Shown here in pieces: positions 60,990 through 64,000 of a stretch of 64,000 bases of DNA. The number at the start of each line of letters is the position of its first letter. Positions within the stretch are counted from its first letter, which is position 1. A program made the position numbers and the translations under genes. Under the pieces are notes generated by a model that saw only the letters and a program-made list of their open reading frames with translations, did not search any database and was not told where the DNA came from. Origin of the DNA: Mesorhizobium liriopis (lineage in GTDB: Bacteria > Pseudomonadota > Alphaproteobacteria > Rhizobiales > Rhizobiaceae); the NCBI RefSeq assembly GCF_024053505.1, contig NZ_JAMXQS010000004.1, positions 62,001 through 126,000 of the forward strand, in the 5' to 3' direction.

Positions 60990-63038
60990 TCAGCGGCCCT
61001 CGCGATACCACATCGAACCGAGCGCCAGCAGCAATACGCCGAGGCCGAGGAAGCCGCCGAAGAGCGGGACACGGTCGACGGATTTCAGAACGCTGTCGCC
61101 TGTCGTGCGGAAGCCCATGCGCTCGCCGCCAGCCGAAGCGTTTCCGCGCAGAGGCATGATGTCGGGCACGCCAGCCGACACACGCTCGACGATGCCGCCG
61201 CTTTTCTCGACGGCCGGGCGAACGATGTCGGCCGTCGAAACAACATCGCCGAATTCCGGCGCGTTGATGGGGCCGACATGCGCGAGCGTGCGCAGATCGC
61301 CATTGCCGATCTGATAAAGGCCGATCTCGGGCACCTGTGCCGAGCCCCTGAACATGCCGGGACCATCGGCGGCGAGCGGCACCGTCAGCACCTTGCCCGA
61401 CGGTGTGATGACCTGTGCCGGCTGCGCCTGATCGGCCATGGTCTGGCGGTTGATTTCCAGAACCATGCCGCGCCCGTCGGCGGTCAGCCGTTCTTCCTCG
61501 AGTTCCGGCTCCTTCATCAGCCAGTGCGCGATGCGGCGGTAGAGCTGCACGTCCGGTCCGCCGCCCTCGAAGCCGCGCGCCCAGAGCCAACCCTGGTCGG
61601 ACAAGAGCATGCCGACGCGGCCTTCGCCCTTGCGGTCGAGCACGAGAAGGGGCCGGTCGTTCGGTCCCTTCATCACCGTTTCGCCTTCGGGGCGGTCGAT
61701 CCCGATCGAGCGGAACCAACGGCCCCAGCGCGGCGGCTCGGTGTTGGCACCTTCCAGCCCGCGCGTGACGGGATGGCGCTGGCCGAGCGTGGTCAGGCGC
61801 GGGAAAAAGGGTTCGTCCAGCACTTCACCGGTGGGCAGGGCGGGCAGGGCGCCAATCAGCGGCGTCTGCGCAATGGATTGCTCCCCCGCATATTCGGGGC
61901 CGGCCGCAACCAGAAGCGCCCCGCCATTCTCCACATATTGCGCGATGTAGTCATAGTAGAGGATCGGCAGCACGTCGCGGTGCTGGTAGCGGTCGAAGAT
62001 GATCAGGTCGAAATCGTTGATCTTCTCCACGAACAGTTCGCGCGTGGGGAAGGCGATCAGCGACAATTCGTTGATCGGTGTGCCGTCCTGCTTCTCGGGC
62101 GGGCGCAGGATGGTGAAGTGGACGAGATCCACCGAGGCATCGGATTTGAGCAGGTTGCGCCATGTGCGCTCGCCGGCATGCGGCTCGCCTGAGACCAGCA
62201 GAACGCGCAGGTTCTCGCGGATGCCATCGACCAGCGCGATGGCGCGGTTGTTCATGTCGGTCAATTCGCCTTCGCCGCCGGGAATTGACAGCTCGACGAT
62301 GTTGCGGCCCGCATTGGGGACGGTGATCTGCAGCGGCATGCGCTGGCCGATCGGTGCGCTCTGGACGGCGACCTGATCGCCGTTGACCGACACGCGCACA
62401 TCGACCGTGCCCTGCTCACCGCCGGCGGCCACCACGCGGTAGCTCATGTCGAGAGGCTTTCCGACGATGCCGAAGCGCGGCGCTTCCTCGAAGTGGATGC
62501 GGCGGTCGCGCTCGTTCTCCTCGCCGGTGATCAGCGCATGGATCGGCGCGCCGATACTGGGGTTGGCCGGCACGTCATGCACCTGGCCGTCGGTGATCAT
62601 CAGCGCGCCGCCGACACGGCTTTCGGGCACATCGCGCAGCGCGCCGTCGAGCGCACCGAAGAGGCGCGTTTCGGTGCGCTCATCGGCTGCATCGCCCTTG
62701 CCGGTCTCGACCACGCGCAGGTCGAATTGCGGGAAACGGGCGAACTTTTCGCGGACCTGCGCGAGCGTCTGGTCGGTCTGCGCGGTGCGTGGACCGATCT
62801 CCTGGCTCTGGCTGCGATCCACCACGACCGCGACCACGCTTTTCAGCGCTTCGCGCTCTTCGTCGAGCAGAACCGGGTTGAGGAGTGCGCCGGCAATCGC
62901 CACGAAGGCGACCGCGCGGATCAGCGCGCCACGCGTGCGGAAGAAGAGCCCGACGACTGCCAGAACCGCCATCAGCACGAAAGCAGCGATCAGCCAGGGC
63001 CAGCTCAGGAGCGGCTCGAAGGAGACGGACCAGTTCAT
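60990..63038 (-). CDS. Membrane-anchored vWA/glutamine-amidotransferase-like protein (682 aa)
   Basis: Large protein of the rhizobial locus that also encodes a DUF4159 protein. Two N-terminal helices (residues about 14-56) precede a stretch with a MIDAS-like DRSQS motif in VAVVVDRSQSQEIG near 70-83. A long periplasmic/cytoplasmic body follows, with a Rossmann-like FDLIIFDRYQHRD and GGALLVAAGPEYAG segment. A last helix lies at the C-terminus before MWYREGR. It starts 1 base after the upstream gene's stop. Function is not known; the family context is aerotolerance-type (Bat/MoxR) membrane systems. Confidence 0.82.
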   Translation of the reverse strand: MNWSVSFEPLLSWPWLIAAFVLMAVLAVVGLFFRTRGALIRAVAFVAIAGALLNPVLLDEEREALKSVVAVVVDRSQSQEIGPRTAQTDQTLAQVREKFARFPQFDLRVVETGKGDAADERTETRLFGALDGALRDVPESRVGGALMITDGQVHDVPANPSIGAPIHALITGEENERDRRIHFEEAPRFGIVGKPLDMSYRVVAAGGEQGTVDVRVSVNGDQVAVQSAPIGQRMPLQITVPNAGRNIVELSIPGGEGELTDMNNRAIALVDGIRENLRVLLVSGEPHAGERTWRNLLKSDASVDLVHFTILRPPEKQDGTPINELSLIAFPTRELFVEKINDFDLIIFDRYQHRDVLPILYYDYIAQYVENGGALLVAAGPEYAGEQSIAQTPLIGALPALPTGEVLDEPFFPRLTTLGQRHPVTRGLEGANTEPPRWGRWFRSIGIDRPEGETVMKGPNDRPLLVLDRKGEGRVGMLLSDQGWLWARGFEGGGPDVQLYRRIAHWLMKEPELEEERLTADGRGMVLEINRQTMADQAQPAQVITPSGKVLTVPLAADGPGMFRGSAQVPEIGLYQIGNGDLRTLAHVGPINAPEFGDVVSTADIVRPAVEKSGGIVERVSAGVPDIMPLRGNASAGGERMGFRTTGDSVLKSVDRVPLFGGFLGLGVLLLALGSMWYREGR

Positions 63039-63039
63039 G

Positions 63040-64000
63040 CTACTGCCCCAGCCGTTCGAGAAGGGCCGGCACGTGGACCTGATCGGATTTGTAATTGCCT
63101 GTCAGCATATACATCACGATGTTGACGCCCGCACGAAGCGCATAAGTGCGCTGCATCGGGTCGTCCGGCACGGTCGGCAGCATCGGCGCGCCCGATGAGT
63201 CCACCGCCCAGGCACCGGCGAGGTCGTTGCCGGTGATCATGATCGGAGACACGCCGTCGCCCGTGCGGACCGGGCGGTTGTCGCTGTTCTGCGCTTCGGC
63301 CGAGGCCTCGATCCAGAGCGGGCTGCCCGAGTAGCGGCCGGGGAAGTCGTTCATGATGAAAAAGGACTTGGTCAGCACGTGGTCTTCCGGCACGGGCTCG
63401 AGCGCCGGCACGTTGAGTTCGGCGAGGATGTCGCGCAGGCGCTCGTTGGAGGGCGTGCCGCCGGCATCGAAGCCGCTCGCGAACTGGTCGCGCGTGTCGA
63501 AAAGCACGGTGCCGCCTTCGCGCATGTAGCTGTCCACACGGGCGATAGCCGCCGCATCCGGCATGGGCGCTCCCGCATCGACCGGCCAGTAGAGGATCGG
63601 GTAGAAGGCCAACTCGTCCTTGGCGATATCGACAGCTGCCGGTTCTGCAGGCTCCAATGCGGTCTTTTCGATCAGAAATTGCGTGAGCCCCTCGAGCCCG
63701 GCACGGCTGATCTCGTCCACGCGATTGTCGCCGGTGACGACATAGGCCAGCCGCGTCCTGGAAATCGCCGCCACGGCCTGCTCGTCGCCGGGACGCGTAT
63801 CCTGCGCGCGGGCGTCATGCGGTGCCGCCACGACGAAGGCGGCGAGAAGTGCAGCGGTAATTGCACCGGCCAATCGCGCGCGGGGCCTGCGCCGCATCAC
63901 GCCGCCCATCCAGAACATCACCAGCGTGTCGAGCACGAGAAGAACGAGGGCTGCGAGCATGAAGGGAGCCTTCAAGGGGGTCGATCCGTCGAGTTCGTAG
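63040..64000 (-). CDS. DUF4159-type membrane protein, C-terminal part (5' end outside window)
   Basis: The frame is open to the window edge (residues YELDGSTPLKAPF precede the first helix), so only about the last 319 residues are seen. Two adjacent hydrophobic helices come first (LAALVLLVLDTLVMF and ITAALLAAFVVAA). A soluble DUF4159-like domain follows, with RLAYVVTGDNRVDEIS, LYWPVDAGAPMP and GGTVLFDTRDQFASG. It ends near the next start. Probably part of the same membrane complex as the downstream gene; the molecular role is unknown. Confidence 0.82.
   Translation of the reverse strand, partial: YELDGSTPLKAPFMLAALVLLVLDTLVMFWMGGVMRRRPRARLAGAITAALLAAFVVAAPHDARAQDTRPGDEQAVAAISRTRLAYVVTGDNRVDEISRAGLEGLTQFLIEKTALEPAEPAAVDIAKDELAFYPILYWPVDAGAPMPDAAAIARVDSYMREGGTVLFDTRDQFASGFDAGGTPSNERLRDILAELNVPALEPVPEDHVLTKSFFIMNDFPGRYSGSPLWIEASAEAQNSDNRPVRTGDGVSPIMITGNDLAGAWAVDSSGAPMLPTVPDDPMQRTYALRAGVNIVMYMLTGNYKSDQVHVPALLERLGQ

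Overview
The window looks like a chromosomal segment of a high-GC alphaproteobacterium of the Hyphomicrobiales (Rhizobiales), probably near Phyllobacteriaceae or Mesorhizobium. Support comes from the cell-cycle receiver CpdR, a complete-looking aerobic (CobG/CobN type) vitamin B12 cluster, a small RNA resembling the alpha-r8/MmgR (suhB) family beside an hisN-like gene, a ROSE-like RNA thermometer before hsp20, and a DUF4159-type membrane locus. Lineage is inferred from gene content only. No transposase, integrase, phage gene or CRISPR array was seen; coding density is very high and most neighbouring genes overlap by 1-4 bases.

Layout. (1) 1-5.2 kb: the end of an iron-type alcohol dehydrogenase, then a binding-protein ABC importer of unknown substrate. 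(2) 5.3-6.8 kb: an unknown protein and an EamA-type transporter. (3) 6.8-16.9 kb: a polyamine-type region. An acetylpolyamine deacetylase and an N-carbamoylputrescine amidase-like enzyme run on the minus strand. Opposite them are a YtcJ-like amidohydrolase, a Pot-type importer with two tandem binding proteins, and a beta-lactamase-fold serine hydrolase. (4) 17.2-38.9 kb: the B12 cluster. On the minus strand a cobalamin riboswitch precedes DUF1636-cobW-cobN-cobG-cobH-cobI-cobJ, followed by cobL-cobE-cobM-cobA-cobB-cobV-cobT, with cobK inserted on the opposite strand. A second, mirror-image riboswitch precedes cbtB-cbtA-cobP-cobO-cobQ; cobD and cobC plus a small phosphatase follow. cobF, the chelatase subunits CobS/CobT, bluB and cobR are not in the window.

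(5) 39-46.3 kb: sulfate importer cysP-cysT-cysW-cysA and molybdate system modA-modB-modC with a TOBE-less ModE, plus a stand-alone Mop protein read divergently. (6) 46.3-56 kb: a second candidate catabolic island. It has a GntR/FCD regulator, a four-gene polyamine-type importer with a Tat-type binding protein, a LysR regulator, an M20-like amidohydrolase overlapped by a guanidino-modifying (DDAH/ADI-like) enzyme, and a PLP aminotransferase. (7) 56-64 kb: tRNA-Val(GAC), cpdR, an N-formylglutamate amidohydrolase-like gene, the alpha-r8-like RNA, hisN-like phosphatase, a lysophospholipase-like hydrolase, heat-shock hsp20, and two genes of a membrane-anchored vWA/DUF4159 locus, the last running off the end.

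How the parts fit: B12 synthesis and cobalt entry (CbtAB) appear to be shut together by two near-identical riboswitches. The two Pot-type islands each pair an importer with hydrolases acting on acyl-amine, carbamoyl or guanidino bonds, which suggests scavenging of modified polyamines or arginine derivatives as nitrogen sources. The substrates are inference.
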